From assembly GCF_026309355.1 (NCBI RefSeq), contig NZ_JAPJZK010000001.1, positions 3,306,501 to 3,370,500 of the forward strand: 64,000 bases of DNA, in the 5' to 3' direction. The notes beneath the pieces were generated by a model. The model made no database searches. It was not told the DNA's origin and worked only from the letters and a program-made list of their open reading frames with translations. The DNA is from Spartinivicinus marinus (GTDB lineage Bacteria > Pseudomonadota > Gammaproteobacteria > Pseudomonadales > Zooshikellaceae). Shown here piece after piece: positions 25,816 to 34,954 of this stretch (its first letter is position 1; each line of letters starts with the position of its first letter). The position numbers and the translations under genes are program-made.

Positions 25816-27438
25816 GTGACGATTGAAAAAACAAACAAAACTAAGGTGGTAATTGGTTTGCTGGGTACAACGAAAGATCGTCGAGGTAAAGGAGCTAAGC
25901 GTTGGAGCAGCTGGCGGCCAACCGTGAGTATTTTTCAGCAAAAGGATTTTCAGTTAGATCGTCTAGAGCTGTTGCATCAGCCAAGGGATAAAAACCTGGC
26001 GACTAAGGTGTGTGAAGATGTGCAGGAGGTGTCTAGTCATACGACTTACAATTTATACTCTGTCCGTTTTGTTGACCCTTGGGACTTTGAAGAAGTTTAT
26101 AGTGTGTTATTGGAGTTCTGTCAGTCTTACTCATTTAAGCCTGAAAAGGAAGACTACTATCTGCACATCACCACTGGGACCCATGTGGCACAGATTTGTT
26201 GGTTTTTGTTGTGTGAAGCGAATTATATACCTGCCCGTTTATTGCAGTCTTCTCCAGGAGTTAAAGACGAAGAAGGTAATGCGATTGGTACTTACTCAGT
26301 TATTGATCTGGATTTGTCTAAATATGATGCCTTAGCCCAGCGTTTTCAAAAAGAAGCTTTAGATGATCAATCTTTCTTAAAAAGTGGTATTCAAACTAAA
26401 AATAAAGCGTTTAACCAAATGATCGAGCAGATCGAAAAAGTCGCTGTTCGCAGCACAGCACCAATGTTAATTACCGGGCCGACCGGAGCGGGTAAATCGA
26501 TGTTGGCGAAACGGATTTATCAGCTTAAACAGCAAAAAGGCTTGGTAGCCGGTGATTTTATTGCAGTTAATTGTGCAACCTTGAAAGGTGATAATGCTAT
26601 GTCAGCATTATTTGGTCATATTAAAGGGGCATTTACTGGGGCACAAAATAAGCGGGATGGTTTATTGTTAGCAGCAAACCTTGGGTTGTTATTTCTTGAT
26701 GAAATTGGTGAGCTAGGGTTAGATGAGCAAGCCATGCTGTTACATGCTATCGAGGAAAAAACATTCTATCCGTTAGGTAGTGATAAGCCTGTCCAAAGTG
26801 ATTTTCAACTAATAGCTGGCACCAATAAAGATTTATATCAGGCGGTTGAAGAAGGAGGATTTCGTGATGATTTATTAGCCCGTATCAATTTATGGACTTA
26901 TCAGTTGCCTGGCTTAGCTCAGCGTAAAGAAGATATTGAGCCAAACTTGAATTATGAATTACAGGAGTATGAGCGAAAAACGGCCCATAAAGCCAGTTTT
27001 AATCAACAGGCAAAGCAACAGTACCTAGCTTTTACTACATCTTCACAGGCCAGTTGGCGAGGCAATTTTCGTGATTTAAATGCCAGTGTACAACGAATGC
27101 TGACTTTAGCGGAAGGTGGAAGGATTAATGAAGAAATTGTGAGCCAGGAAGTTGAACGGCTTTCTCACCATTGGCAAATCAATCAGGCAAAGCTCAATCA
27201 AAAGAAGATCGACTTAGCGCATTATTTCAGTGAAGAGCAGTTAGCTGTAATAGACCTATTTGATCAGCTGCAATTACAACAAGTCATCGCTGCTTGTCAG
27301 CAACAGCCTTCGATATCAGCTGCAGGACGTGTGCTGTTTAACTATTCTCGAACACAAAAAGCATCTAGTAATGATAGCCACCGTTTAAGGGTTTATTTGT
27401 CTAAGTTTGGTTTGAGTTTTAGTCAGATTAGATCATAG
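25816..27438 (+). CDS. rtcR: RtcR-family sigma54-dependent transcriptional activator
   Basis: A 540-residue activator. Residues 1-175 form the RtcR-type CARF/Rossmann sensor (VVIGLLGTTKDRRGKG, later HITTGTHVAQICWF). The AAA+ domain has Walker A GPTGAGKSM near 221, the sigma54-contacting GAFTGA loop near 270 and Walker B LLFLDEIGEL near 293. The C-terminus carries a helix-turn-helix (ISAAGRVLFNYSRTQ). In Escherichia coli RtcR switches on the RNA ligase/cyclase operon rtcBA after RNA damage. Here it is divergent from a slipin gene and tRNA-like RNAs and not from rtcBA. GTG start, GAGG eight bases before. Confidence 0.92.
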   Translation: MTIEKTNKTKVVIGLLGTTKDRRGKGAKRWSSWRPTVSIFQQKDFQLDRLELLHQPRDKNLATKVCEDVQEVSSHTTYNLYSVRFVDPWDFEEVYSVLLEFCQSYSFKPEKEDYYLHITTGTHVAQICWFLLCEANYIPARLLQSSPGVKDEEGNAIGTYSVIDLDLSKYDALAQRFQKEALDDQSFLKSGIQTKNKAFNQMIEQIEKVAVRSTAPMLITGPTGAGKSMLAKRIYQLKQQKGLVAGDFIAVNCATLKGDNAMSALFGHIKGAFTGAQNKRDGLLLAANLGLLFLDEIGELGLDEQAMLLHAIEEKTFYPLGSDKPVQSDFQLIAGTNKDLYQAVEEGGFRDDLLARINLWTYQLPGLAQRKEDIEPNLNYELQEYERKTAHKASFNQQAKQQYLAFTTSSQASWRGNFRDLNASVQRMLTLAEGGRINEEIVSQEVERLSHHWQINQAKLNQKKIDLAHYFSEEQLAVIDLFDQLQLQQVIAACQQQPSISAAGRVLFNYSRTQKASSNDSHRLRVYLSKFGLSFSQIRS

Positions 27439-27471
27439 TAGTTAATGAAGTTAACTTCGTTGTAATTGGGA

Positions 27472-27498
27472 AGGTAATAGTTTTAAAAGCTATTGCCT
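27472..27498 (+). terminator. Hairpin after rtcR
   Basis: AGGTAATAG / CTATTGCCT, nine pairs with one G-T, 34 bases after the rtcR stop and before a T-rich stretch. Probable terminator. Confidence 0.5.
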
Positions 27499-27515
27499 GA
27501 ATTATGATATGATTT

Positions 27516-27767
27516 TTACCATTTTTTTATTGGTTCAATTTGTTCTACTTTATCTATAGCTCTAATAAGTTTTGTATGCTCTTTAGCTCCGTTGCCTGAG
27601 TGTAAATATAGCTTAGCTGCCTTATAAACAGCATCTAATTCTTTCACTAACTGATTATGATAAAGTAATGATTTTGCTAAATAGTCACTATCATCGCTTT
27701 TTTCCCACATTTCTGTGGCTTTGATTAATGCTCTATCTAGCTCTGCTTTCGTTAAGGAGGTATGCAT
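27516..27767 (-). CDS. Hypothetical protein, 83 residues
   Basis: Not recognised. A soluble, helical, charged protein (LTKAELDRALIKATEMWEK, YHNQLVKELDAVYKAAKLY). It begins 33 bases after the stop of the upstream ATPase gene on the same strand, so the two may form an operon. No known domain was noticed. Confidence 0.55.
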   Translation of the reverse strand: MHTSLTKAELDRALIKATEMWEKSDDSDYLAKSLLYHNQLVKELDAVYKAAKLYLHSGNGAKEHTKLIRAIDKVEQIEPIKKW

Positions 27768-27800
27768 AGTAAATATTCCATTAATAAAAGGTTTGGTTTT

Positions 27801-29570
27801 TTAATCTAAAATGGTCCGATATACTTCTTCTAAGGAGGTTAGTTTATTACGAGCCAAGCTAAGTGCTTTTTGTGTGAGTGGTGTCATACCTTCTTTTATA
27901 GCTGAGTTTTTAATAAGCTCAGCACCACTTCCATTGATTATTGCTTGACGAATTTCATTGCTCATAATCAGTAGCTCATAAACTGCGTGTCGGCCTGAAT
28001 AACCTGTGTTACGGCAGTGGTCACAACCTTTGCCTCGGTAAAAAACTTCATTGTCCTTAAGGTCTAATGAAGAATGAACACCTGCTCTTACTTTTTCTTC
28101 CACCAAGCAATGCTTACAGTTGCAACGAACTAGTCGCTGTGCTAAAACACCTAGCAAGGAAGTATTTACAAGATAAGGATCAATACCAATTTCTAGTAAA
28201 CGGGCTATTGTGGCTGCTGCGCTATTAGTGTGTAGGGTAGAGAGTACTATATGCCCAGTAAGGCTGCACTCTATAGCCATTTGTGCTGTCTCTAAGTCTC
28301 TTATCTCGCCTACCATAAGCACATCAGGGTCATGTCTTAAAATATGCCTTAATGCCCGTGAAAAAGTGTAGCCAATCGAATGATTGACTTGTATCTGTAC
28401 AAGGCCATCAATATGATATTCAACAGGATCTTCTACAGTAACAATATTAACATTACGAGTTTTTATTTCTTGTAAAGCACCGTAAAGCGTTGTGGATTTG
28501 CCGGAGCCAGTAGGCCCTGTAACTAGAATAATACCATTTGAACGGTGTAATAAATTAGTAAATAAGGTTAAGTCCTTTTCTGAGAAACCAATACCAGATA
28601 AATTCTTCATACCGTATTTCGCATCAAGAATTCTTATGACAGCACTTTCCCCATAAATAGTAGGTATAACTGAAAACCGTAAGTCAATTTGTCGATCACC
28701 TTTTTTTAAATAAGCTTGTCCATCCTGTGGTAGATGGTGAGCGGCAAGGTCCATTCCCGACATGACTTTTAGTCTGCCTATTATGGGTGCAAGTAGGCCT
28801 TTAGTAAATGTGCGTATTTTTATTAAGCTGCCATCAATTCTAAATAATAATTCTACTCCATTTTCACCGGGTCTTAAATGTATGTCGGAGGCCTTGCTAC
28901 CAATAGCATCAAAAATCATATTATGAACAAGTTTAACAATTGGTTTTTTTTGACCTAGTAATAGGTTTTCTCTGCTGGTTAACTTGTTTCCCTCATGGTA
29001 ATTGTTTTTAAATTCTTCTAATGCTTCAAGCTCACTATTAGCTCCATATAATCTTGCTATTGCAAATTCAATATCTTTTTTCTCTGCAATTACTGGTTCA
29101 ATAACCAAGCTGGTTAAAAAACTTAAATACTTTATAGTTTGATCTTGAATGGGAAGTTCCATTGCTACAATTAACTTCTCTCCAAGGTTTGATATTGGAA
29201 TAATAGAGTACTCTCTAGCTACTTCTTCGGATAAAAGGTTAATAATGTCTAAGTCAAAATCTAAGTCTACAAGTGATACAAAAGGAATGTCTAGTTTGTA
29301 AGCAAAAATACGTTGAAATTCTCTATTTGTAATAAGTTTTTTATCTAATAAGTAGTGTCCTATATCCGAATCTGTATTTAGCTGTTTTAACGCTTCCACC
29401 TCATTCAACTTGTTATTTGGAGGTAGAAACCCAAATACAGTGAGTAAAATATCAAGGCGATATGATAGAGGAGAAGAATTGGTTTGAAGTCTTTCAACTA
29501 GTAAGTTCTTTGACTTAATAGGGTCAGGTAAAGGCTTGATTTTTAAACTATTGGTGTTGCTTTGAAGCAT
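27801..29570 (-). CDS. GspE/PilB-family secretion or pilus ATPase, orphan
   Basis: A 589-residue type II secretion/type IV pilus assembly ATPase. It has an N-terminal GspE/MshE-type domain (YKLDIPFVSLVDLDF), then the motor domain with Walker A GPTGSGKST near residue 351, Walker B VLMVGEIRDLETAQMAIE and the His box LTGHIVLSTLHTNSA, and a four-cysteine zinc element (CNCKHC and CDHCRNTGYSGR). No other secretion or pilus gene is nearby. ATG at 29570 is chosen; a TTG 21 bases upstream would add seven residues. It may serve a machine encoded elsewhere. Confidence 0.85.
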   Translation of the reverse strand: MLQSNTNSLKIKPLPDPIKSKNLLVERLQTNSSPLSYRLDILLTVFGFLPPNNKLNEVEALKQLNTDSDIGHYLLDKKLITNREFQRIFAYKLDIPFVSLVDLDFDLDIINLLSEEVAREYSIIPISNLGEKLIVAMELPIQDQTIKYLSFLTSLVIEPVIAEKKDIEFAIARLYGANSELEALEEFKNNYHEGNKLTSRENLLLGQKKPIVKLVHNMIFDAIGSKASDIHLRPGENGVELLFRIDGSLIKIRTFTKGLLAPIIGRLKVMSGMDLAAHHLPQDGQAYLKKGDRQIDLRFSVIPTIYGESAVIRILDAKYGMKNLSGIGFSEKDLTLFTNLLHRSNGIILVTGPTGSGKSTTLYGALQEIKTRNVNIVTVEDPVEYHIDGLVQIQVNHSIGYTFSRALRHILRHDPDVLMVGEIRDLETAQMAIECSLTGHIVLSTLHTNSAAATIARLLEIGIDPYLVNTSLLGVLAQRLVRCNCKHCLVEEKVRAGVHSSLDLKDNEVFYRGKGCDHCRNTGYSGRHAVYELLIMSNEIRQAIINGSGAELIKNSAIKEGMTPLTQKALSLARNKLTSLEEVYRTILD

Positions 29571-29979
29571 TAAAAGTTGTACCAAAAGCAAGTTTGTGTA
29601 TTAATTCTTAATTAATAGTATGATAATTTTACAGATTTACTAGTTTATTTTAGCAAATTATTGCCATAACAAATAAAAAAATCTATATAATGATTTGTTC
29701 TATTTTTATATGAATTCATTAGTCTTCATGCACTGAATATTTGCATATAAGAGTAAAAACTGCCTATCAAGAAGTAATGCAATATTTAGCAAGCAGTAAA
29801 CGCTATATATGCCATTTTTGAATCATTTTTAGGTGTAAAGAAAAAGTGGTATGGATTCACAGCGAAGGCGCGAAGAGAATATAAAGCTCCTTGTAGTTGT
29901 TTGAATCAGCAGCCACAAGGAATTTCTAGAATTAAATGGTGTTGGTGACTTATAGATTTTTACTTACCTTTCCTTGTTG
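29571..29979 (-). other. Gene-free interval upstream of the ATPase gene
   Basis: No gene found. The only structure is an inverted repeat TCCTTGT / ACAAGGA near 29888-29922, downstream of the small peptide gene on the minus strand; it may be a terminator for that gene. Confidence 0.35.
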
Positions 29980-30093
29980 TTAATTGTTGCATGTTTGCTC
30001 GATATGGTAGCTGCTAGTTTCAGCTGCTTGTAAGTTGATGGCGGTGACAGTTAATGCCCATATAATAAAAGCTAGTGCCATCCGAGCTAACAT
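29980..30093 (-). CDS. Small secreted peptide, 37 residues
   Basis: A short reading frame, MLARMALAFIIWALTVTAIN to the end ETSSYHIEQTCNN, with a strong ribosome binding site (AAAGGAG, seven bases before ATG). The first 24 residues are a good signal peptide ending LQA^A, which would leave a mature peptide of about 14 residues with one cysteine. It could be a secreted signal, a leader peptide or a small membrane protein. It stands alone between the ATPase gene and the IS element. No family recognised. Confidence 0.5.
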   Translation of the reverse strand: MLARMALAFIIWALTVTAINLQAAETSSYHIEQTCNN

Positions 30094-30450
30094 AGGTTAC
30101 TCCTTTAAAATGGTTGGTTATTGATCATAAAAGTGTTCTTATATTACTTGACAATTAGAGTAATGGAAGCCCTAAATTAATCTTCTGATTATAATAAAAA
30201 GAAATGGTTGATATAAGTCAAGAAGTGCCTTTATGGCTCTTGTATCTACCTTATTAATTAAAAATGACTGCTTATGTTTATCAAACGCTATTTTGGTATT
30301 ATGTTTGTATCGGTTTGAAATTGTTATTATTCTTGTGAGCTAATGATTACTTTTGCGGGGTGGGGAGCAATATAATGTCCAAATGTAAAGGGAGTCATTA
30401 CTCCCTTTAGTAATTGCTATTGTAAGTGCCTCACTAGCTGTATTGTAATG
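30094..30450. other. Gene-free interval with a strong hairpin
   Basis: No gene seen. A nine-pair hairpin TAAAGGGAG-TCATTA-CTCCCTTTA lies at 30386-30409, about 40 bases before the IS left end. It lacks a T run. Confidence 0.4.
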
Positions 30451-30491
30451 TGGACCCCTTAAGCGAGACAGCAAATCTGAATTTTTAGATA

Positions 30492-31352
30492 TTATACTGC
30501 TATTTTATTTAGTCTCTCACCATTATATACCTCTGCAGGTGTTTGCCCATTAAATGACTGATGTGGCCTTTCATAATTATAAAACTGAAAGTAACGCTTT
30601 AATGATTGCCTGAGCTGATCAACAGACGTGTAATCTTTCAAGTAAATTTCCTCATATTTCACGCTACGCCAGAGCCGTTCCACCATAATGTTATCCATGG
30701 CTCTGCCTTTTCCATCCATGCTGATAGCAACACCTTCTCGCTTCAATACCCCTGTAAAGGCACGACCAGTAAATTGTGCCCCTTGATCAGTATTAAATAT
30801 TTCTGGCTTGCCATAAAGCCTCAACGCTCTTTCCAGGGCATTAACGCAAAAGCTATCGTCCATCGTTACTGACACCTCCCAAGACAGTACTTGACGGCTA
30901 TACCAGTCCATCACGGCGACTAAATACACAAAACCATGTGCTAGCCTGATATACGTGATGTCTGTACACCAGACTTGGTTAGGCCGCTCAATCAACACAT
31001 TTCCTAGTAGGTAAGGATAAATTAAGTGCTCCTTATTGGCTTGGCTGGTGTGTGGTTTAGGTGCAACGGACACTAGCCCCATTAACCTCATCAAGCGTTG
31101 AATTCGCTTACGATTAACGTTGTACCCCTCTCGACGTAGTTTATTTCGCATTTGCCGACTGCCGAAGAAAGGATAATCGGTATAAAGCTCATCCATTCGT
31201 CGCATTAACTGCTGGTTCTCATCACTTTCAGGTGCTGGGGAACGATAGTAACTTGCTCTGGGTAGTTCAATGAGTTCACATTGACGCTTAATGCTCAACC
31301 CCTTATATCCAGGGTCTATCATCGCTTGCTTATGCATTACCGTTAAACTCAA
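30492..31352 (-). CDS. IS3-family transposase OrfB
   Basis: A 286-residue DDE integrase-type transposase. An N-terminal HTH_21 region (ELPRASYYRSPAPE, GSRQMRNKLRREGYNVNRKR) precedes the rve core with WCTDITYI (first Asp), FNTDQGAQFTG (second Asp) and IMVERLWRSVKYEEIY (Glu). The C-terminal FQFYNYERPHQSFNGQTPAE is typical. The frame opens at TTG overlapping the orfA stop, and it is likely made as an OrfAB fusion by frameshifting. All catalytic residues are present, so the element may be active. Confidence 0.93.
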   Translation of the reverse strand: MSLTVMHKQAMIDPGYKGLSIKRQCELIELPRASYYRSPAPESDENQQLMRRMDELYTDYPFFGSRQMRNKLRREGYNVNRKRIQRLMRLMGLVSVAPKPHTSQANKEHLIYPYLLGNVLIERPNQVWCTDITYIRLAHGFVYLVAVMDWYSRQVLSWEVSVTMDDSFCVNALERALRLYGKPEIFNTDQGAQFTGRAFTGVLKREGVAISMDGKGRAMDNIMVERLWRSVKYEEIYLKDYTSVDQLRQSLKRYFQFYNYERPHQSFNGQTPAEVYNGERLNKIAV

Positions 31353-31627
31353 TGCCCTAGCTTTTTTTTAAACCAATTGACTTCAACCTGCAGTTGACCT
31401 ATCTGCTGATAGAGTTGGTCTTTTTCTGTTTGAAGGTCCTGGCTTTGACGCTGCTTCTTGCGACTAAATACATCAGAAGAGGCTTCTAGTAACTGTTTTT
31501 TCCAGCTATTGATTTGAGATGGATGGACACCATACTCTGCAGTGATTTCATTAACGGTTAAATGACCTTTAATCGCTTCCAGAGCCACTTTAGCTTTGAA
31601 ATCAGCAGAAAAATTTTTACGAGCCAT
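31349..31627 (-). CDS. IS3-family transposase OrfA
   Basis: A 92-residue DNA-binding protein with the HTH motif VNEITAEYGVHPSQINSWKK and a C-terminal leucine-zipper-like helix (LQTEKDQLYQQIGQLQVEV). An A-rich slippery sequence codes WFKKKLG just before the stop, where ribosomes would shift to orfB. Confidence 0.92.
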   Translation of the reverse strand: MARKNFSADFKAKVALEAIKGHLTVNEITAEYGVHPSQINSWKKQLLEASSDVFSRKKQRQSQDLQTEKDQLYQQIGQLQVEVNWFKKKLGH

Positions 31628-31694
31628 TGGTTCCCCTTTTTCAACATTAGTTTTATCTTAAACCACTGTCTCATTTTTGGGGACCACTATATTG

Positions 31695-32348
31695 TTAACT
31701 CAACCGCTCAATACTTTCTTTGGTAATAGTAGTGATCTTTTTCCAGTCACCATTTTCTACAGCATCTTTAGGCACTACCCAACTGCCGCCTATACACATT
31801 ACATTATTTAAGGCTAGGTATTCAGCTGCATTGTCTAAATTAATTCCGCCGGTAGGGCAGAATTTTGCCTGGCCAAATGGGCCTGAAAATGCTTTTAATG
31901 CTGCTGTTCCTCCATTTATGGAGGCAGGAAAGAATTTAAACCGTTGATAGCCTTTTTCCAGCCCCATCATTAATTCGGAGCCAGTAGCAACGCCTGGTAA
32001 TAGTGGAATATTGGCTGTTACGCCGGCTGCTAATAAATCATCAGTGCTGCCTGGCGTTACTATAAATTGTGCACCTGCTTCTTGAGCTTGCTTTAATAAC
32101 TCGCGATTGGTAACTGTGCCGGCTCCAATCCAGGCTTCTGGTAGTTTTTTTCTTAACTCAGCAATGGCGGTTAAGCCATATTCAGAACGTAAGGTGATTT
32201 CTAATACGTTGATGCCGCCTGCTAATAATGCCTCTGCTAAAGGTAATGCCTGTTCAGCGGTATTAATCGTAATAACAGGCATTATCAGAGACTGACTACA
32301 AATGTGGTCAATTTGGCTGGTGATGGACGTTGGCAGTTGTGTTGTCAT
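31695..32348 (-). CDS. eda: 2-dehydro-3-deoxyphosphogluconate aldolase
   Basis: A 217-residue class I aldolase that splits 2-keto-3-deoxy-6-phosphogluconate into pyruvate and glyceraldehyde 3-phosphate. The motifs ITLRSEYGLTAIAELRKKLP, GAGTVTNRELL, VTPGSTDDLL and the Schiff-base lysine in RFKFFPAS are intact, as is FCPTGGINLDNA. It is the last gene of zwf-pgl-eda, 25 bases after pgl. The IS element starts eight bases beyond its stop. Confidence 0.95.
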   Translation of the reverse strand: MTTQLPTSITSQIDHICSQSLIMPVITINTAEQALPLAEALLAGGINVLEITLRSEYGLTAIAELRKKLPEAWIGAGTVTNRELLKQAQEAGAQFIVTPGSTDDLLAAGVTANIPLLPGVATGSELMMGLEKGYQRFKFFPASINGGTAALKAFSGPFGQAKFCPTGGINLDNAAEYLALNNVMCIGGSWVVPKDAVENGDWKKITTITKESIERLS

Positions 32349-32373
32349 AATTCTTAAAACCTTTAATCCCTAA

Positions 32374-33102
32374 CTATGGACTCCAATAGACTGTCAATGG
32401 CAACTGGCTGCGGAGAAATGCTCTGATTGGCATGTCTTCTATGGGCCCATCCTCACAGGCAGTTTGTAAGGTATTTAATTTATCTGTTCCGCAAAGATGT
32501 AAAATAATCTGTTTGGCTTGTTTTAATGAGGCAAAGGTTAAACTCATTCGCTCATGGAGAGCGTGCATTGGGGTAATAGCAAGACAGTGGTTAGGGTTGC
32601 TAGGATCTAACCCCTCTGCCAGGCGTGTAGATTCTGGAAATAAAGAAGCAGTATGCCCATCATTGCCCATTCCCAGCACTACCACATCAAATGGGTAAGG
32701 TAATTTGCCTATTAAGTTGTTGCATTCAGTTTCGCCAGCAGTAGCTAAATCATGGTGATTTTTTAAACCGGTAAAATTAGCTTTGGATGCTTGGTGTTGT
32801 AACAGGTGTTGGCGAATTAATCGCTCATTACTCGCTTCATCATCAGGACTTACCCAGCGCTCGTCGGCTAACGTGATATAAACTTTTTCCCATTCAATGT
32901 CTGTGTTGGCCAATTGCTTAAATAATGGAATAGGAGTGCGTCCTCCCGATAAAACCAGAGTGGCCAGTCCTTTTTCGGCAATGGATTTGGTTAATTGTTT
33001 GGTAATATCCGTGGCTAGGGCAGTTGTTAGCTGCTCAGCATTATCAAAATTAGCCAGTTTGTTATTTAACAGAGCTTCTAGCTGATTAAGCTGAGTCTTC
33101 AT
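32374..33102 (-). CDS. pgl: 6-phosphogluconolactonase
   Basis: A 242-residue enzyme of the glucosamine-6-phosphate isomerase/6-phosphogluconolactonase family. [34 protein letters not shown] and [16 protein letters not shown] are the family signatures, and the late region matches DevB-type lactonases. It hydrolyses 6-phosphogluconolactone. Its start lies inside the end of zwf (17-base overlap), so the two are translated together. Confidence 0.94.
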   Translation of the reverse strand: MKTQLNQLEALLNNKLANFDNAEQLTTALATDITKQLTKSIAEKGLATLVLSGGRTPIPLFKQLANTDIEWEKVYITLADERWVSPDDEASNERLIRQHLLQHQASKANFTGLKNHHDLATAGETECNNLIGKLPYPFDVVVLGMGNDGHTASLFPESTRLAEGLDPSNPNHCLAITPMHALHERMSLTFASLKQAKQIILHLCGTDKLNTLQTACEDGPIEDMPIRAFLRSQLPLTVYWSP

Positions 33103-34564
33103 ACCAGGATCTCCCGTCTCGAGTAATCATTGCAATTGAAGAAACCGGCCCCCAGGAGCCTGCAGGATATTTTTGTGGGCGGGTATTTTGGTCTTCCCAG
33201 CCCTGAATAATTCGATCACACCAACGCCAGGCGTATTCCACTTCATCACGCCGGACAAACAAATATTGATTACCTTTCATTAGCTCTAACAGTAGACGCT
33301 CGTAAGCATCAGGGATTCGGTCGGTGTGGAAAGTGTCGGAAAAACTTAATTGCAAAGGCCCAGCTCTTAACCGCATACCTTTATCCAAGCCTTGGTCTTT
33401 AGTCATCACTTGTAGTGAAATACCTTCGTCAGGCTGGAGGCGGATAATTAATTTATTGCTGGCAATGCTCCGCTGTTCTGGAGCAAAAATATAATGAGGT
33501 TGTTGTTTAAAGTGGATGATAATTTGCGACAGCTTTTCAGGCATCCGTTTACCTGTTCTAAGGTAAAAGGGAACATTGGCCCAACGCCAGTTATTGATCA
33601 TTACTTTTAGTGAAACAAACGACTCTGTACTGCTACTGGATTTGGCATTCTCTTCTTCTAAATAGCCAGGTACTGGCTTGCCATCAATAGTGCCAGCGCC
33701 GTATTGGCCGCGTACTACATGAGTCGTCAATAGCTCTGGCGTAATGGGTTGTAGTGCCTTGAGCACTTTTACTTTTTCATCGCGAATACTATCAGCCGAT
33801 AAATCACTGGGGGGGTCCATTGCAATTAAGCAGAGTAATTGTAGAAGGTGATTTTGGACCATATCTCGCAGTTGTCCTGCTTTGTCAAAATAGCCCCAGC
33901 GGCCTTCAATACCCACTTTTTCGGCTACGGTGATCTCAATGTGATCGATATGGTTTAAATCCCACTGTGAGCCAAACAAATTATTGGCAAACCTTAAAGC
34001 GATAAGGTTTTGTACAGTCTCTTTCCCTAAATAGTGGTCAATACGATAGATTTGGCACTCATCGAAATACTTGGCCACCTGATCATTAATTTCACAAGAT
34101 GATGCCAGGTCGTAACCAATGGGTTTTTCTAGTACTACACGAGTTTCGCCGTTTATTAGCTGGTGCTTGGACAAGTTTTCACAAATGGGGCCATAAACAG
34201 AGGCTGGTGTTGCAAAATAACATATCAAGCGGTGCTTCACCTTTGCACGGGTGGCAACCAGCTGGTCATAGCCTTCTTCTGTGGCAAAATCCAGCTTGAT
34301 ATATTGAAGTCGACTACAAAAGCGTTGTAGTACTTCATTATCAAGCTCGTCTGCTGGAATATATTTTTTCAGGTGTTCTGTAACATTTTCTTTAAAGCCA
34401 GGTTGGTCGACATTATCGCGAGCCAGCCCGATCACGCGTGTTTCTGCATCCAGCAGTTCTGCTTTATCCAGCTGAAACAGAGAAGGAAATAGCTTTCGGA
34501 GTGCCAGGTCTCCTTGAGCACCAAATATGGCTAAGTCACAAACTTTGTCTTGATTGGGGTTCAT
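33086..34564 (-). CDS. zwf: Glucose-6-phosphate 1-dehydrogenase
   Basis: A 492-residue NADP-type dehydrogenase that opens both the Entner-Doudoroff and pentose phosphate routes. The N-terminal nucleotide-binding motif is [17 protein letters not shown]; the active-site segment [14 protein letters not shown] carries the catalytic histidine. Later [16 protein letters not shown] is typical. First gene of the zwf-pgl-eda operon, divergent from hexR across 390 bases. Confidence 0.95.
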   Translation of the reverse strand: MNPNQDKVCDLAIFGAQGDLALRKLFPSLFQLDKAELLDAETRVIGLARDNVDQPGFKENVTEHLKKYIPADELDNEVLQRFCSRLQYIKLDFATEEGYDQLVATRAKVKHRLICYFATPASVYGPICENLSKHQLINGETRVVLEKPIGYDLASSCEINDQVAKYFDECQIYRIDHYLGKETVQNLIALRFANNLFGSQWDLNHIDHIEITVAEKVGIEGRWGYFDKAGQLRDMVQNHLLQLLCLIAMDPPSDLSADSIRDEKVKVLKALQPITPELLTTHVVRGQYGAGTIDGKPVPGYLEEENAKSSSSTESFVSLKVMINNWRWANVPFYLRTGKRMPEKLSQIIIHFKQQPHYIFAPEQRSIASNKLIIRLQPDEGISLQVMTKDQGLDKGMRLRAGPLQLSFSDTFHTDRIPDAYERLLLELMKGNQYLFVRRDEVEYAWRWCDRIIQGWEDQNTRPQKYPAGSWGPVSSIAMITRDGRSWYEDSA

Positions 34565-34954
34565 ACTGACAACCAGCTTTCATAGTATCGATCAATTTGT
34601 AGTTATCTAATTACTTTTTTAGCCTGATGATAGGGCTAAAACCTTGATATTGCAATTTTGTTTGTTAAATTTACTACATATCAGTAGAGTAAGTAGTATG
34701 ATGTTATAAGTTTGGACCATTTAAATACTGGTAGGACTATGTAAGCCAAGTTATGATAAGCCGCGTTTTTAGACTCAGTATAGTCATCCTAAAGGGGGAC
34801 ACCCTGAGTTACCGCATACTTTCTCATATGTCTGGGGTGGCCTATTCTCTGTGCTTGGTAAAGTACTGATTTGTATAGCCAAAGAACATCGCTTTTAGCG
34901 GCAGCGACTGCCCTGAAGGCATATCTGTTACTTAACCGGTCTTCTGATTGCTTT
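34565..34954. promoter_or_regulatory. Divergent zwf / hexR control region
   Basis: About 390 bases between the two start codons. It must hold promoters for both. A partly symmetric stretch (TGTTAAATTTACTACA near 34667-34682) is a possible HexR site, but it does not match the GTAATATTAC core of the edd/gap region. No -35/-10 pair could be placed with confidence. Confidence 0.4.

Larger units (their letters stand above)
30451..31686 (-). mobile_element. IS3-family insertion sequence
   Basis: The ends match as inverted repeats: TGGACCCCTTAAGCGAGACAG on the left and the same pattern, TGGTCCCCAAAAATGAGACAG, read from the right, differing mainly in the AT-rich middle. Two overlapping minus-strand genes, orfA and orfB, fill the element, with a run of eight A in front of the orfA stop suited to -1 frameshifting. 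No clear target duplication was found. The right end lies only eight bases from the eda stop codon, so the insertion may have removed or replaced the native terminator. Confidence 0.85.

Noticed and set aside
30441-31700. Target-site duplication of the IS element
   Set aside because: Flanks share a loose TATTGTAA/TATTGTTA similarity but no exact 3-4 base repeat at the inferred ends.
34667-34682. Firm HexR site upstream of zwf
   Set aside because: The symmetry is imperfect and the spacing differs from the gap/edd sites; kept only as a possibility in the control-region entry.
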